Below are positions 52,076 through 64,000 of a stretch of DNA of 64,000 nt, one piece after another; within the stretch, counting starts at the first letter, position 1; each line of letters starts with the position of its first letter. The position numbers and the translations under genes are program-made. The stretch is taken from the NCBI GenBank assembly GCA_024349245.1, contig JALDNG010000005.1, positions 16,841,001-16,905,000 of the forward strand. The letters are read 5' to 3'. The notes beneath the pieces are model-generated. The model did not search any database. It was not told where the DNA came from and saw nothing but the letters and a program-made list of their open reading frames with translations. This DNA comes from Neodontobutis hainanensis (Eukaryota > Chordata > Actinopteri > Gobiiformes > Odontobutidae).

Positions 52076-55000
52076 TGCAGCTGTGGAAGCAGGGTGTAGG
52101 AATTCAACGTTTAAGAAGGCATGTGTGTCTCTAAACCAAAGTAGGAGAAGGTACAATAAGTAGTTGAGGAGGTGTTTTCAGCCACTGTATATATTTATTT
52201 AACCGATGTCTTAGTCTGAATCATTAAACTTAAGTGTAGTTTTAGTTGCAAGCTTGGAAGCTTAAACAAAAATTGGGCGATAACTTTTAACAGTCATACT
52301 GACACTGACTGGTTGAAACTGTAGGTTGTTGGATATTGCCATTCAGACAACAGAGTGGCGATTTCCACACGCTAGTTGGCACTACACATTAAGATGCATT
52401 GCTGATTGATGTTGAAGTGTTTTGTTTTCTCTTAAAACTATCTTAAACTATTAAAACTATCAACTCATAGGGCACACGGATTTTTTTTTTTGTTTTTTTT
52501 GTTTCGTCATTTGTCTAGACAACACAAAATAAAACATAAAAAATGTTTGCAGACCCTTATAGACTTCCTTTCTTTTTGAGAGTTGAGGATGGTATTTTTA
52601 CACTACAGTACTGTGACTGGCCACTAGTAGAGCCGGTGACAGGCTAGAGATGGCGGTTGCATATCAGGTCTTACAATTCGTGCTGACTCTGAGGGGGCTG
52701 CTTTTATTGAGGAACTGGTGTGTATGCATAAACCTCTATACAGCAGTCACAAGACTAGCTCTGTTACTGCTAACCACCACCTGGTGTAAACCCATGAATC
52801 CAGGACCTTGACCATGATTTATGATAGGTCTACATGGTGTGAAGATTTTTATCAATGTCACACTATTCATTCTAAATCCTCTGCACAAAGCACATTCATG
52901 TCGAGATGAAAGCAACCATGAGAAATGGCATTATGAGACAAGACTGTGATAAAGGAACTCGGGATGTGGCACGATAAGCGAGGCATACTGAGATGGACTG
53001 ATATGGTAACACCCACCAGATGCAAACACAAGATATACTAGATCAAATATTAAAAAGGGATTATAACATGACTTCGGAAGTTTCTACAGAATCTAAAATT
53101 TCACCATTTGTGTCAAACTATTATTTAGTGCAAATCTTTAGTGGCCGTTTAGCACTGTCCATCCTGCAGTTTTGGAAAATGCTAGAACCTGATGATTGAA
53201 GCCTGCTTTGCTGCAGTTCTCAAAACTAGTCTACAGCCGTTTTATGATCACATGAGTTTGTGTGGCATGTAAAATAATCATCTTTTTACTATAGAAAAAA
53301 GAATTATAGGTCACAGTGACATGTGGAGGACACGTGATTCAAATGAATATTCTGCAAAAGGAGCATGAAAGTCTTGAGGCCGGACTTGCAAAAAACATTC
53401 AAAATTGAAAAATTTGACTCAGAGGACATGCTCTTGGTCTGGACTCTCAGTCATCACTTGTCCTCAGGAACACATGTGCTGCCTCTGTATGTAATCATCA
53501 TGTTTATTTATTAGCAGCATTAGAGCTGAACACAAGAGGATGTGACAAGAAAGAACCGAGCGAAAACCAACTGGATTCCCATTTTACTCCACAACACTTT
53601 ATATCCATTAGCCGTGCACGTTGTTTGCTGTCACAGTGTTCACAGATGGTCAAATCTGATGACAAAATCAAACACTAACCCAAGGACATTAGAGTACGCA
53701 GCCAGACATCTGCAGGCAGCTCCATTCACCAGCCAGATTGTTGGAATGTGTCAGGGCTAAATGAATCACGCTGTGTTTGTCACTGGGCTTTAAAAAGTTT
53801 GGATTTTAACACCGCTAAGCTGACACATATTCTGCCAGAGAGGGCAAAGATGCAGGCATGATGTTCTCGACCACTGTTCTGCTTAGACCTTTGAAAATAA
53901 CACTTTTAACTATTTTCACCTAGTATTGTTTTATAATACACTTTATGTCAGTATGAAGGACTATGTTGAGCTAATGATGGTGCTTCTAAACTGATTTAAG
54001 TGAACGGAAACCGTGAGACTGGGGTCTTTAAGCCCGTTTCAAAAAAATCTTATATGTACTTTGCATTTTTAATATGGCTTATCTTTGAACCCTTTTTTTT
54101 GTAAAAGGCACATAAACCTGTCACGTGTGTCACTTCAGCAACAAATAATAATATAATAATAATTTCTAAAAAATTATTTTATAAAAAAGATAGGCTTATA
54201 TTCTGTGTTTTAATAAGACTTCATTAAGTTCCTTTTCAAAATATGGTAGTCACTTCTGGCTCCTAAAACCTATGCAACTACACTACAAAAGAGAATAAAT
54301 CGTAGATGATTTAATAGGATGTACACAACACAAAATATTTAATATCAAACTATATCCTAACCTTAAAGCTACATTACCTGAAAACGCTTTTCCTTTACGC
54401 TCCCAACACCTCTTCACGTCTTCAGGTCTTGTTTTATTACAGATTTATGCCTTTTTTACGCCTAATGTCATATTAGGCGTCCTCCCTGGGCAACGCTTTA
54501 GGATTACTGTTATTTAGTTGTTTTAAAAAGCATTAGTGACATGAGCATAAGAATCCTTGCATTCAAATGTGTGATGTTTCTCCTTCTAAGAGAACTACTA
54601 TAGGTAAACTACTTGAAAATCTGTGACACTGAACCATGTCTCTTGCCTTTTTGTCAATAGCTCCCTGCTTTAGTTCACTGAAAGGAAACATCTGGGGTAT
54701 AAAAGCTTGTATAAGTTTACCGCTGATGCATTCCATGCTCTGTGGCTGTTTTCTATATCGTCTGTGTTGACAGCACTGGCCTCTTTGTCCCTTTGTGAGC
54801 CTGTGTGAGTGTATGCGTTCATTCCTGGGGTGTGTTGTAGTTTGTGAAGTGTGTAGCCTGTATATTTTAGTGAGCGCTGCCATCCACGACGGTGTTTGGC
54901 AGGCGGCTGAAGCTGGTGCCATTCTGCCCGACTGCGCTTCTCTGGACTGGTACGAAAGAGAGAACATGCTGTCCAACTGAGCGGCTAGCGCAGAGCAGAC

Positions 55001-55498
55001 GTGGCTAAAACAGAGAGGGCAAGCAGCCATGACGCCCAGCACTGACTCGACACACTCATATGGTTATGGCTTTGGTCTGTTCTGGCCTGGAGATGTGCAA
55101 CAATGCCCAAGAGGAAACACACTTTTAAGATTGAATAATATATGAAAAATATTGTATGTATGTCATAGTCAGGACCACGCTTGCAGATCAAGTCAAACGT
55201 AGACAAAAATTCAGAGACTTACATTCAGATACTCCAAGACTAAGTTTAGTCTCGTCTGGGTTTCATTTGAAAAAAAAAAAAGTTTAGTTTTCTATTTATT
55301 CACAATGTGGACCAATTCTTCAGTCTTCTATGTCTAAGACACCATTTACACATCAATGCTTTTCATTCAGAATTATCAATTTTTGTGTCTCAGTTAACAC
55401 AAGGACTGCAGCAAGACTCCATCAATCATTAAATACAGTCTTATGTTTTTTTTTTTACTGGCCTGGTGCTACTACTTATTTATTAATAATAATTAATT

Positions 55499-55758
55499 GG
55501 ATTTATATAGCGCTCTCAAGGCTCTCAAAGCATAATTATTCATTCACTCCACAGCAACACACTGGTGTTGGAGACATGGCAGCCGCTGCGCTGATGGATT
55601 CTCCAACCTTCAAACATACTCACACCAGTGCTGTGTCACTGAGGCAAGGTGGGTTAAGCGTCTTGTCCAAGGACACAATGACTGGAGAGAACTGGAATCA
55701 AACCACCAACTTTCCAGTTATAGGACAACTGCTCTACCACTTGAGCCACTGTGCCACA
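55499..55758 (-). repeat. tRNA-headed SINE, related subfamily
   Basis: On the minus strand the head reads cagtggctcaagtggtagag and the B box is ggtttgattcc. The body has cttggacaagacgcttaacc and the 3' end is gagagcgctatataaatcc. The tail differs from the L2-tailed copies at 24.8 and 31.7 kb and resembles the one at 20.1 kb. Confidence 0.8.
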
Positions 55759-56669
55759 GCTATTAAGTTATTTGTCTGAAGACAGCATTTTCTAGTTACT
55801 TTACAGGGCAGTGTTCTAGTGTTCTGAACATGGTACCTGAGTAATTCCTGCCCTGGACTTTCTAAAATGTAAGCACGTCTAAGGTACACCAAACCGCTTG
55901 AGATGAGACAACAAACTGTCACTCACAAGTCTCTCACAATCACAATCGCTCACTGATCTAAACACCTTACTACACAAATGCATGTTTTTGACATGTTTTC
56001 TTGAATGAACTTCCTCAAGTATCCTTACTTTAAAGAACACATTACATTTGGTATTAAGCAGAACTGAAAGGTCATCAAGAGATAGTAGCTCAATTACTTA
56101 CATCTGATACAGTGGACAGCGTACCAGCTTTTATTGGACAGATGTGTTAGAGGCATTGACCAACATCAAGATTACAAAATGAGTGTAGCCCTGCCAACCA
56201 CAAATGCCTAAAAGTCTAACTGGGCAGTTTATCTTTTTCACAATGTGTTAAAGGCTGGTGGCTAAACTCTTGAATAAGTCAGACATACTGTGATTTATGC
56301 ATTCTATGTGGTACGTGATTGTTTCAGGATGCCACTATAAACAAAACAAAATGTTGAATTTACATGTAACTGGTAGCCGTCATTTGAGAAATAAAATACA
56401 AAGCCCTAAATGTAAAACACTAACTGTAAGCCAAAGTCTAAAGCTACTCATTTGTTATTTGTTCAACTAAGCTCCCACATGAACAGATATACGTAGGACT
56501 AGGACAAAACTTGGAATAATAAGTTTTGTAAAAATGTAAAACGTAAGTGATTGTGAAACTCGCCGTAGGCCTATAGCCTAAAAATGTCAACGTTCTGCCC
56601 AGCTCTAATGGGAACATTAGCTATACATAATGTGGATGGCAGGTATTGTGCCTGGTTGTTCTAAATCCG

Positions 56670-56830
56670 CCCACACCTGTTCCCCCTGTCTCCTGCCTGT
56701 CTCCCTCTGTCACCTCTGTCTCCACTTCCCTCCACTGTCACTCCTGTTCTTCTTCTGTTCTTTAACCCTGCCTGTCTGTATTTATCCTCCACACCTCCAC
56801 AGGCTCCCCCCTCTGACTGAAACACTGTTC
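56670..56830. repeat. Pyrimidine-rich low-complexity tract
   Basis: About 160 bp, mostly C and T on the plus strand (repeated ctgtctccct, cctccact motifs). Open frames over both strands here are compositional. Confidence 0.8.
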
Positions 56831-58547
56831 GAAAAACCAGAACTGCCAATCTGAGCGACCAATCACATTAGCCCTGCACAATCAAATAGACTAGAATCAG
56901 GATGCCAGCCACATCTGAGTTTAGATTATTTGTGACTCAAAGCTGATGATTTCCATTTTGTCCTGAATCAGAATTGAAATTAACCAATTCAAGTTCAGAT
57001 CGGTTTGAGCAAAAACAAACATTTTCAGTCATATCTAAAAAAGAAAACAATTCAAGATCTAGGTTATGTGAGGCCCTTTGTTGCCATTTTTAAACAAAAG
57101 GACTTTAGAAATAGATTTTTAAAAAACAACCCAAAAACCTGTCTTATCATGAAACTATGGACTTTCGATGTGCTCAGTGGATGAATATTCATTAAAACCT
57201 GTAGATTAAAGGTTTCAATTTCTGTTTTAGTTCATTTTAAAACTTGTATCTTGTAACACAACAGGTGATAGAAAAACTGCATCTTTATTCCTGTGTATGT
57301 CGTGTACAAACAATGAATTTGTCAATAAAGCTGCCCAGAGTTGACAAACTGAGCACTGCTGCAGGAGAAGAACACTCGTGTTTTTATTTGGTTTTATGAA
57401 ACGAAATAAACCAAAGTGAAATAACTATCAGGCCATTGGGTTTGTTTAAAAACAACGATGTGCTCCTGCAGGGCTACCATAACATAGCTAACTATAACAA
57501 GGAGGCGATTGAAGGCTTCCAACAGATTTCACCAAAAAGGTCACATTTTACCTTTAAACAGTCCAAGAAAACCTTGGTATATATCAAAAGAGTTTTCAAG
57601 CTTGTAGTCATGTCAGCTTATATGTAACTTTGTTATCTAACTATTATACCTACTACTAAAATACTAGCGAGAAGATCGAGATTTAAAAAAAAGTCACATT
57701 ACGTTTATGTTTCGACAGCTGCTAGTTTTATGAAATAAAACTTGTGCCCATCCATCTTATAAATAAACAATTACCCTTACCTTAATTAGACAGTGTGATG
57801 TATGATGATAGATAGATACAGATGATGTAAAGGCTGTTCTTTGAGCAGCTGTTAAAAGTTTAATGTCTTGAAAGGACAGGTTAGGTGTACTTAAGTGTGG
57901 GCTGGTGATGAACGTCGGTCCAAAAGTGGCATATGCCCTTGCCTTTATCATGGCAATGGTGCATGGCACTAAGTAAACAGTCACTCCGATACCCGCTGCT
58001 TCGTCAAGCCAACAGGAAAATCAACGACACCCACTCAATTTGCAAATAACAGTATTTTTGCCAGGCCGGCGCTGTGACAGACAGCAGAGCGAGGCCTGCA
58101 GAGTTGTAAATGAATGCAGCTAAAACATGGAACATACTGTATGTACAAAGGCCGCTTTGATATTCCAAAAACAACCCCTTAAAATATTCTACAATAGCCA
58201 GCAATCTGAGACTGCTGTGATGTGTACACCTGCTGCAAACAGATAAGTTGCTAAAATGGGTGTTTATTGTTGGGATTCAATACACAACTGTGATATTTAG
58301 GATCCTAAATGGAATGTGATGCTTCATAATTAAGGGCTGAATTATAGGGAGCTGAATGTTCACCATATGAGCTAAAATATCCTTGGGTTATTGTATAATA
58401 TTCAAAATGTTAGACTGAGCCTTCCGTTTTATAGAAAGTGTATTTGAGTGAACATGCCATGTGATTTTACCAACTGAAGAAAAAGCGCTTTGACGACACT
58501 TGTATACAACCCAGTGTGCACACAGATATTTTTATATCATCCTAAAG

Positions 58548-58600
58548 CAGTGTTTTTCATTCAAAGTGCCGCAGCACATTAGAGTGTGTACAGGCAGAGT
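58548..58600. repeat. hAT-type terminal fragment
   Basis: The sequence cagtgtttttcattcaaag followed by tgccgcagcacattagagtg resembles the end of a vertebrate hAT family that begins CAGTGTTTTTCAA with a gtgccgcggcacac block. No matching opposite end was found nearby. Confidence 0.5.
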
Positions 58601-60519
58601 TAATGAAGCACGCAGCAGGGAGTGACAGCAATGGATAAATATTCGAAAAGAAAAAGTTCAAACTCCAGACTGGGTTTTAAACAAAGTTCTGACCCAGATG
58701 AAGACTGAAGGTTCAATTCCTAGGATATCAGCTTTGTGTTAATGTAAGCAGGTCCAGCCACCAACAAATTAAGTTTGTATATACGGTGTTAGGTTACAGT
58801 GTATAATTTTGAAACATTTCTGGTTGTTGGTGTGCTGTGCAATTTTATAAAGATCTTTATAAAGTGATATTTTATCCCTGTTCTCAATGTACTTCAGTCC
58901 ACATAAAACTACTTTCAAACATTTAAATTGAATAGTCTACTTTAGACTCCAGAAACATCACTGCAGTACAACAGGACTATGTATCAGGTTTTCATGTGTA
59001 TGAAGCAATGCAGTTTTTAAGTGCTATATTGGCAATATTATTTGGGAAATTGACAAACATTTTAAGCTAAAACACCCCTGGTCACCCTTAAGCATAAGCT
59101 TAACACAAAGCAACAAGGATTATGTGCAAATAGAGCCTTGCTGTGTAATATAGATCTTTTTTTTTTTCCTAAAAATGTGAATACAATTGAATGGGTCAAA
59201 GCAAAGTTTAGTGGTGATGGGTTTTAATCCATTTGATATAACCAACCCATCATAACACCATATCTAACTAAAATATATGATTTGCATCGCTCTATTTTTC
59301 TGATTGGTTGTATAATTTTTAAAAATTAGTTGGTCCCTGTGTACTGCCCCATGAATTCTTTGTTTGAATTTTTTAGTATTACAGTATTCTTATAACAGAA
59401 AAAGAATTGGGAGTTAGGAACGCTAATTTATGTTGTCGAGACAAAACTGTAACAGAGATTGTACAAAAACCAATAAAATGCGTGGCTGACTTTCTGAATG
59501 ACTGAATAACATATGGAAAGTGGCAGTGGCTCACCTTTTTATGCTGTGTCACCTGCTCAGCATAAAAAGCACATACGGCAGGCCAAGATGTGACGTTAAT
59601 GAGAGAAATTCCCACTAATATCTTAGAAAGGAGCCTAAAAAGGGCTATTGTTACTATAGATACTACAATTTTCCATTTTAGGGCAATATCCTCTTTTTTG
59701 TTGTCAATGTGTCCTGACTTAATTTTGCTACATGTATTTTGAAGTAGGTGAATTTCATGAAGCTGTGCTGGAATACATTGCGGGCTTGAAATAGTCAATA
59801 GAGAATTATTCTTATTCTTTAAAAAGAAGCTTTGAAAGTGCATCTTTGGAGCTAGAGCTGGAGAAGAGAGATATCAGCTGTCACCTATGTGGGCTGACGT
59901 TACAGATACAGACAGACCTCGAAAAAGTGTATTTTGTGACCTTTTCTAAATAGAACTCAAAGTGAACAAGGTTTTATGGAGCCAGATCTCACTTCTGAGA
60001 TTTCTATTCAATACCCGATAGAAAACTTTCATGACCCAAGTACACAATATAACATTAATCAAGACAAATTGTATAAAGAGTTTGCCTTCATACTGGCATT
60101 TTGCTGTTTAAAAAGTAAGTGTTCTGCAACTAAAGACATTGGAGTTTTCATTTCCACCCACGAGGCACAAGGCAAAAGAAAAGTTTACACCTTTCAGTGG
60201 GTGGTGGAGTAACTGCATCAGCAAAGCCATGATTGGCAACCAAAAATGTAAAATCTATTTTGTAATGTAGTGTTTTACCGCAGCTTAAGTAACTTCTTGG
60301 GAGTGTGTAGTCCAACCCAAGGCCCCCCATCCACAACCTTCTTTTAAATCCAACGCAGCTTGCCCCCACAGGAACGCTCATAACTAATTCAATTTACATG
60401 CTGCTGTTTTTAACACTGCAGGTATAATGTGGCTTTCCAGAAGAACCGTATTTTTTTTTTTTTTTTACCGCAGTTGGGAATGGATTTCTTTTCCTTCTGC
60501 AGCTCTGTGCTTGTACAAA

Positions 60520-60720
60520 AGCCCACACAGTTCCCAGTGACAGCTCACTCGCACAAAAGGAGACCGCTGCGATTGGAGTGTTTGTCGCCGCGTGTGCTTG
60601 GGCGTGAGATGGAAAACGCTGCTGAACTGCTCGCCCGAGCAGGGGGACACGAGGAGTGGGAGCTCTTTGCATATGAATCTATTACAGCTGATGCATAAAC
60701 GGCTATGGGTGTCATCCATT
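60520..60720. promoter_or_regulatory. CpG-containing GC-rich block
   Basis: A locally GC-rich region with several CpGs (gtcgccgcgtgtgc, gctcgcccgagcag) and an inverted CCAAT box (gcgattggag near 60570). Its open frames on both strands overlap because stops are rare. No splice-supported exon or known protein family was found. Confidence 0.25.
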
Positions 60721-62261
60721 CCCATAGGTGAGCGTGGGTGGAGACGCCGCTGTCAGGCTACATTTGTATGTTCCGCCGCTCTTGTTCCACTTTTTTTTTT
60801 GTATTTTTTACCAAAACACTACCCGGCTGTTATCTACTGCCGCTGCACTTAAGGCCTCAATGAAACCATGTCACACTGTTGCTGGAGTGTCAGATCTGAA
60901 ACAGCTGGTAAACGCCCACGCACCTCCCGCCACCCGCCACTGTTTCTTTCTTGTCACCTCAGCTGTAAAAGAGGGTCCTACTGCCTTCAGTGCTAATGGT
61001 GCTAAATCCTACCGGCTTGTCAGGAGAGACACAGTAAGCACACGTATGTCGCACTGTGGGGGCAGCAGAGGTTGTCATGGCATTTCAATGGACTATGAAG
61101 ATTTCTGCAAAAGTCTTTTTCTTCACACATCTTTAATGGGATCCACATTATGGCTTCAATATGTTCAAGCATAGCCATGTGATTGGAGTGTTGTGCTGTC
61201 AGTTACTGCCGGGCAAACTCAAGGTAGAAAAATAACAAAAACGTAATAAGATCAGCATTTGAGTTACTTTTATAGTTTATACATTTGTAAAGGTTTCTGA
61301 CTTAGCCAGTTTTGGGTTCTATCTTATCTTAAACTGGTTTGTAGTTTCCCCGCAAAACTCTACACAACCCTGCTTCTTTTCCAGACTTTCAACAATTGAG
61401 GCGGCTGTCAGCAACAATTTGATTGATCAATTGTTAAGGCAAGTGCCAATTATTTTCACTTTAAAAATAAATCATATAAAATAGAAAAGTAAAATTGTCC
61501 AAAAAGTCAAAGAATCAGCCCAGTCTTTGTGTATTCAAGTTGGATTTCCAAGGGGCAGTAACAACAGACTCAGAATAAATTGATTCTGGACATAATTGGA
61601 TACAACCAATCTGAAGCCCCTCCCCAAATTTAGAAAAACAGTTAGGATTTCTACCAAATGAAAATAGCTGTGAAGAGGGGGGTAAGAAGTGCATGGGTAT
61701 ATCTGTGCAGGCTTGAAAAAGCAACACAAGTACAACAACATAAGTATATGTAATGAGTTACCTCCGCCCATCCCGAGCAGTGGCTTTTATCTGTGCATTA
61801 GCTGCTTCTCATGGGCACTTCCACAAGGAGACTTGAGGAATGAGAGGGGAAAGGGCCAAGATAAAGAGGGAGAGTGGGAGCCAAGCAGAGCGGATGCAAT
61901 TAAAAGACTAGGTCACAGATCGCGCTGCCAGGCGTCAGGGTGATTAATACAGCAGCGGTCAGCCCAGAGGCGCCTCTCCTCTGTCCACCCATCAGTGTGT
62001 GTAGACTCCTGTGAGTGGGGCTTTGTTCGGAGAGCTATTCTTTCCTAAAGTGTAAACTACTGCAGCTAGGGGGCTCCAGTATGTCTAGATATTGTTGACT
62101 GAAAAAGCTTTTTTACAATAGCGTTGAAACATATCAACACATGTTTGGTACAAAGGCTTATTGGTGAACAGGCTTGTGACATGAGTCCCTAGGCAGTGTT
62201 CTGAGCATGTGCTATTGAGAGACGGCCCTGGGTCCACTCAAGACATGCTTGAGGGAGAATG

Positions 62262-62381
62262 TAGGCAAGGTGGGTTAAGTGTGTTGCCCAAGGACACAGC
62301 GACAGTATAAACTTTGGGGAGAGTGAGAATCGAACCGCCTACCCTCGGTTGAAGGACGATTACTCTACCACTGCGCCCCAC
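62262..62381 (-). repeat. SINE, 3'-truncated head and body
   Basis: On the minus strand it has gtggtagagtaatcgtcc, the B box ggttcgattctc, and cttgggcaacacacttaacc. It lacks the tail, so it is a partial copy of the same SINE group. Confidence 0.75.
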
Positions 62382-64000
62382 AAGAAGATGGATTATCCTC
62401 TGTCTGTCCTCACATCTACGTTCACACTTCAAAAAACTAGATATATAGCGGTTCCATCTGTCCTGACGCCAATTTCACCAGTGTCTGTTTGCAGAATTGC
62501 ACTAAAAAGATCCTTTGTGAGTCAGAGGATTCTTTCCCATAGACCACTGTGTAAAAGGATGTGCTTAGTGTACAGCTGATGACATCTTTTGCCCACAATC
62601 GTCATGCATTTTATTCAACATTAGACTGGAAAACACATAACTGAACCTTGTAACCAAAACTTTATTTTGTTGTCAAATGTGCCAATGAGCAACTCTCTTT
62701 GAAAATCAAAGGGACCATAATAGACTCAGATCTAAACCTAGTAATACATCCATGGTTTCCACATGTACCTGCCGCTGTATGAAGGAAAGGCCATAATGTC
62801 CTGGTATAAGTGACAACTGCCTAACAATTAGTAGGCAATCACAAGGTAATCCAGACAGTATTGTGCAAAAGTGTTAGAATGGCCTGGATAATAGTCACTG
62901 TGTTCCCTTTTCATTTCAGAATGCCACAAGCCAGGGCGGACTGTCTTGTCAATAAAGCAGTTATTTCTCACTTCAACATCCCCCGTTTGCTCAGCTTATT
63001 GAAATGACAAAACAATAAAGTCTTAAAAAAGAATTGTTTAATGGATAAGCTTTGCCGCTTTGATCTGTTGTTCACTTTAATGAGCACCCACCATCCCTGA
63101 GTTTCTGGCATGCCTCTTAGCCGACTATCTCATCAGATTCTACCCGCTAATTTCAGAGCACAGCAAGTCAGTCAAATCTGGCTTCCAATCAATGCACCCG
63201 CTGCGGAAAAACCTGCATTGAGGCAGCAAACAAAAACGAAAAAATTCAGCGATTCAGCTGGTGGCCCTTCTTGGAGTCTTATGGTAATGAGAAATGTTCC
63301 TTTGGAAAGAGTGTACAAACATATCAGCCCATTCTTTCTTTTATTTCTTTCATCTAGCTCCCACTCACCAGACCTTGCCTTCAAGGCTTCCCCTTCGATT
63401 TAGCGCGAGCAGAGAAGGAGCCGCGCTTTATCACAGCAATATCTTTTTTAAGGAGGTGAAGCGAAGAGAATGCCTCAAGGCTACACACTGTCTGTTATCT
63501 CCCACTACAATATAATAATTTCACATAGCTCAGAGCGAAGTAGCGGGACCTCAGCTGGGCCATGCGACAAAAGGGGAAATGTGAGCAAACTGGGGCCAAA
63601 GATCAGGGAACGAAAGCCGCTTCTGGGAAATATCTTTGACTTCTACTCAAGCGGATAAAGACGGTAATGAAAACCCATTATTGGAGAGAAAGGAGACCTT
63701 TTTTTCAGATTGAACCACTTTGTTCCAGATGCACATGTAGGACAATGTACAGACAGATTCAGGTTTAAGTAATAACTGTGCTTCATCTGAGCTGCATAGT
63801 TACAGTTACTTAAATGGACAGTGTGCAGTTTTTTGTGTGTGAAAAAAAAAAGGTGTTTATTCACCTAATGCGTATTCTAATAGGAATCATCTGGGACAAA
63901 AACCTTAAGACACCATCTTGTCTTTATTATCAAGGATTGTAAAAGAAAGGAATTTTATGTCCGGAGCAGATCCTTGGGCCAATCACATGTCTTAAGTCGG

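Larger units (their letters stand above)
49633..64000 (-). other. cdh4: Partial cdh4 intron upstream of the prodomain exon
   Basis: This is the 3' end of the intron before the prodomain exon, at least 14.4 kb. Long early introns are usual for CDH2/CDH4. It carries two SINE copies (55499-55758, 62262-62381), a short hAT end (58548-58600), a pyrimidine-rich tract (about 56670-56830) and two blocks with regulatory-like composition. No signal-peptide or earlier prodomain exon was recognised. Other stretches (49.9-51.4, 52.1-55.4, 56.9-58.5, 58.7-60.5, 62.4-64.0 kb) look like ordinary intron. Several 140-160-codon open frames here have no recognisable family. Confidence 0.8.

Noticed and set aside
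54563..55042. 159-codon open frame on the minus strand, the longest in the window
   Set aside because: It has no recognisable domain, no splice-site context and a composition like surrounding intron; a second frame is open on the plus strand over the same DNA. Treated as chance.
59379..59843. 154-codon open frame on the minus strand with hydrophobic runs
   Set aside because: No family match or splice context; in AT-rich DNA the hydrophobic residues follow from codon composition.
60728..61174. 148-codon open frame on the plus strand
   Set aside because: It overlaps other open frames in a locally GC-rich region with few stops, and shows no known motif.

Overview
The window is a stretch of vertebrate, almost certainly teleost fish, nuclear DNA. 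It has long AT-rich introns, vertebrate-style split exons with GT-AG junctions, very long (AC)n and (TA)n tracts, and repeat families typical of bony fish: Tc1-like and hAT DNA transposons, Penelope-like retroelements, and tRNA-headed SINEs with an L2-type tail. There is no bacterial, phage or operon-like organisation.

Only one gene is supported. Three coding exons on the minus strand belong to a classical (type I) cadherin, best matched to R-cadherin (cdh4). Reading 5' to 3' from high to low coordinates, they are a prodomain exon (49632-49406), an exon carrying the end of the prodomain, the furin site RQKR and the start of EC1 (39265-39083), and an EC1 exon (957-802). All splice sites are canonical and the reading frame is continuous (227, 183 and 156 bp). 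By comparison with CDH2/CDH4 gene layout these are probably exons 3, 4 and 5. The signal peptide and start lie above 64000, and EC1 (rest) to the cytoplasmic tail lie below 1. Intron sizes are 10,140 bp (39266-49405) and 38,125 bp (958-39082), with partial introns of 14,368 bp upstream and 801 bp downstream.

The rest is intron. From 1 to 14 kb it holds a non-autonomous hAT element with a perfect 8-bp target duplication (4894-5860), a Penelope-like reverse-transcriptase fragment (about 6798-7145), and a Penelope-like GIY-YIG fragment between inverted arms (13355-14215). From 18 to 32 kb it holds a nearly full-length Tc1-like element with long inverted ends (18470-20003), a SINE with a 55-bp near-perfect palindrome (about 20107-20350), further SINEs, and a BED-finger hAT transposase remnant (31240-31720). 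From 33 to 37 kb there is a cluster of simple repeats: (AC)84, (TA)29, a degenerate ATCC/CATT array, and an (ATT)n/(AAT)n palindrome inside a hAT element that has split the ATCC array. From 37 kb on, repeats are sparser. A few GC-balanced, repeat-free blocks (for example 51.5-52.1, 46.25-46.54 and 25.86-26.06 kb) could be conserved regulatory elements, but sequence alone cannot show this.

I did not find a new biological system. The most useful observations are the cadherin exon structure, the nested transposon insertions with readable target-site duplications, the SINE-borne palindrome, and the inverted-arm structure of the Penelope remnant. Other long open frames in the window look like chance.
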